From Pontimonas sp. (GTDB lineage: Bacteria > Actinomycetota > Actinomycetes > Actinomycetales > Microbacteriaceae), in contig JAIOWV010000070.1 in assembly GCA_021741945.1 (NCBI GenBank), positions 1 to 6,418 on the forward strand: a DNA stretch of 6,418 bases, read 5' to 3'. A program made the translations under genes and the position numbers. Shown piece after piece: positions 5,072 to 6,418 of the stretch. Each line of letters starts with the position of its first letter. The stretch's first letter is position 1. Under the pieces are notes generated by a model. The model saw only the letters and a program-made list of their open reading frames with translations. It did not search any database and was not told the DNA's origin.

Positions 5072-6007
5072 GTGTCTTTGGTTTACGGAAACATCACCGA
5101 GGCGTTTGGAAACACCCCTCTTGTTCGCCTGAATCGCGTGACCGAGGGCGCAGGAGCAACGGTCCTGGCCAAGCTCGAGTTCTATAACCCCTCCTCATCG
5201 GTCAAAGACCGGCTCGCGATTTCTGTGGTGGACGCTGCCGAGGCTTCTGGAGAACTGAAGCCCGGTGGCACGATTGTTGAGGCCACCAGTGGCAACACCG
5301 GAATCGCACTCGCGATGGTCGCGGCTGCCCGCGGATACAAGGCCATCCTCGTGATGCCAGACACCATGAGTATTGAGCGCCGGATGCTCTTGCGCGCCTA
5401 CGGAGCCGAGTTGGTCCTCACCCCTGGCTCAGAGGGAATGACTGGTTCGATCGCGAAGTCAGTCGAAATCGCTGAGAGCATCCCCGGCTCTGTCTTGGCT
5501 CGTCAGTTTGAGAACGAAGCGAACCCCGAAATCCACCGCCGCACGACGGCGGAGGAGGTCTGGCGCGACACCGATGGCGCCGTTGATGTTTTTGTCTCGG
5601 GCGTTGGTACCGGCGGAACCCTGACCGGCACCGGCCAGGCGCTGAAGGCCAAGAAGCCTGGCCTCAAGGTCATTGGCGTTGAGCCCGCTGAATCGCCTCT
5701 GCTCAATGGTGGTGAGGCTGGCCCACACAAGATTCAAGGAATCGGACCCAACTTTATTTCACCCATTTTGGACCAAACGATCTATGACGAGGTCATCGAT
5801 GTGACCAGCGCCGATGCCGTCTCGATGGCACGACGACTTGGCTCTGAAGAAGGCATCCTTGGCGGTATTTCCTCGGGGGCCACCGCTCAGGCAGCGGTCG
5901 AGCTGGCCCACCGACCTGAGTTCGCTGGCGCGACCATCGTCGTTATTCTGGCAAGCTTTGGTGAGCGTTATTTGTCCACTGTTTTGTACGAGGGTCTCGA
6001 AAGCTAA
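5072..6007 (+). CDS. cysK: Cysteine synthase A (O-acetylserine sulfhydrylase)
   Basis: Cytoplasmic PLP enzyme that makes L-cysteine and acetate from O-acetylserine and sulfide, the last step of sulfur assimilation. The 311 residues match the usual length of about 310. Visible hallmarks: NPSSSVKDRLA (39-49) with PLP-binding Lys45, substrate loop TSGNTG (72-77), MPDTMSIERR (95-104), phosphate-binding GVGTGGTLTG (177-186), HKIQGIGPNFI (219-229), SSG near 267-269 contacting the PLP ring, and the terminal SFGERYLST (295-303). The HKIQGIGPNFI and MSIERR motifs separate it from cystathionine beta-synthase and threonine synthase relatives. It starts at GTG 5072 behind AAAGGAG. One base separates its stop from cysE, so the two are almost surely co-transcribed and translationally coupled, and their products may form the cysteine synthase complex. 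Confidence 0.97.
   Translation: MSLVYGNITEAFGNTPLVRLNRVTEGAGATVLAKLEFYNPSSSVKDRLAISVVDAAEASGELKPGGTIVEATSGNTGIALAMVAAARGYKAILVMPDTMSIERRMLLRAYGAELVLTPGSEGMTGSIAKSVEIAESIPGSVLARQFENEANPEIHRRTTAEEVWRDTDGAVDVFVSGVGTGGTLTGTGQALKAKKPGLKVIGVEPAESPLLNGGEAGPHKIQGIGPNFISPILDQTIYDEVIDVTSADAVSMARRLGSEEGILGGISSGATAQAAVELAHRPEFAGATIVVILASFGERYLSTVLYEGLES
5999..6003 (+). promoter_or_regulatory. Ribosome binding site of cysE inside the end of cysK
   Basis: GAAAG, 5 nt before the ATG at 6009, formed by the last cysK codons. With the one-base gap between stop and start (TAAcATG), this supports ribosome re-initiation from cysK into cysE. Confidence 0.5.
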
Positions 6008-6008
6008 C

Positions 6009-6418
6009 ATGCCTCCCATCACCCGCATCGGCGAAGATATCGAAGCGATGCGACAGCGGGATCCTGCTGCCCGCAACAACCTTGAGGTTTTTCTGACCTC
6101 TCCTGGCGTTCACGCCCTGTGGTGGCATCGTGGTGCTCACAGTTTGTGGTCGTGGGGTTGGTATTTGCCCGCGCGCCTGATCTCCCACCTCTCACGATTC
6201 ATCACCGGCATCGAGATTCACCCGGGAGCGACCATTGGGCGTCGGGTAGTGATTGATCACGGTATGGGTGTGGTGATCGGGGAGACGGCCATCGTTGGCG
6301 ATGACTGCTTGATTTATCACGGGGTGACTTTGGGCGGAAAAACTCCCACAAGCCGGGATCATGTTGTCGGGCGGCGTCACCCTCAGCTGGGTAACCGGGT
6401 GTCTGTGGGAACGGGCGC
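6009..6418 (+). CDS. cysE: Serine O-acetyltransferase, 3' end beyond the window
   Basis: Transfers acetyl from acetyl-CoA to L-serine, giving the O-acetylserine used by CysK; cytoplasmic, left-handed beta-helix trimer fold. The 136 visible residues have no stop and run off the window. The N-terminal helical part is short (residues 1-65, starting MPPITRIGEDIEAM), typical of the compact EpsC-like form rather than the long E. coli CysE. Hexapeptide-repeat region: ITGIEIHPGATIG (65-77), IDHGMGVVIGETAIVG (82-97) with catalytic His84, and YHGVTLGG (103-110), followed by RRHPQLGNRVSVGTG (122-136), the acetyl-CoA loop and next coil. ATG is one base after the cysK stop. The C-terminal tail, which would show whether it can dock into CysK and be feedback-inhibited by cysteine, is missing. 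Confidence 0.95.
   Translation, partial: MPPITRIGEDIEAMRQRDPAARNNLEVFLTSPGVHALWWHRGAHSLWSWGWYLPARLISHLSRFITGIEIHPGATIGRRVVIDHGMGVVIGETAIVGDDCLIYHGVTLGGKTPTSRDHVVGRRHPQLGNRVSVGTG

Overview
The window looks like the chromosome of a high-GC Gram-positive bacterium (Actinobacteria, most likely Microbacteriaceae or a close relative). The pointers are the paired short CrcB genes, an exported protein of a type common in actinobacteria, a YczE-type membrane protein, a DEAD-box helicase with the motif series DPPDDHKSYVHRSGRTGRAG, a cysK-cysE pair, frequent GTG/TTG starts, and several genes that appear to be transcribed without a leader. The genus cannot be named from the sequence alone. No RNA gene, mobile element, CRISPR array or phage gene was seen. 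Everything is single-copy housekeeping or accessory-core material, and no clearly new multi-gene system is present.

Layout. Bases 1-70 lie beyond the last crcB stop and hold nothing I can assign. Bases 71-792 (minus) are two overlapping crcB genes for a probable heterodimeric fluoride channel. Bases 793-834 are a 42-bp divergent promoter region. Bases 835-1482 (plus) encode an exported protein with neocarzinostatin-like Cys spacing. It overlaps tail-to-tail by 28 bp with a YczE-family membrane protein (1455-2072, minus). Bases 2073-2283 are a divergent region with a hairpin. Bases 2284-4104 (plus) encode a DEAD-box RNA helicase with a 200-residue arginine-rich disordered N-terminal tail. Its stop codon overlaps the stop codon of an EamA/DMT transporter (4101-4970, minus). 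Bases 4971-5071 are a divergent promoter region. Bases 5072-6007 (plus) are cysK, followed after one base by cysE (6009 onward), which runs off the window end.

How the genes work together. Only two pairs have an obvious joint role. The CrcB pair would export fluoride. CysE makes O-acetylserine, which CysK converts to cysteine with sulfide. The six transcription units strictly alternate in strand (-,+,-,+,-,+), so every junction is divergent or convergent, and both convergent junctions overlap with no room for a separate terminator. The most interesting points are the loss of the usual Phe-box residues in both CrcB subunits, three genes in which a TANNNT hexamer sits exactly 6 nt before a GTG start, and the helicase tail with a near-exact internal duplication.
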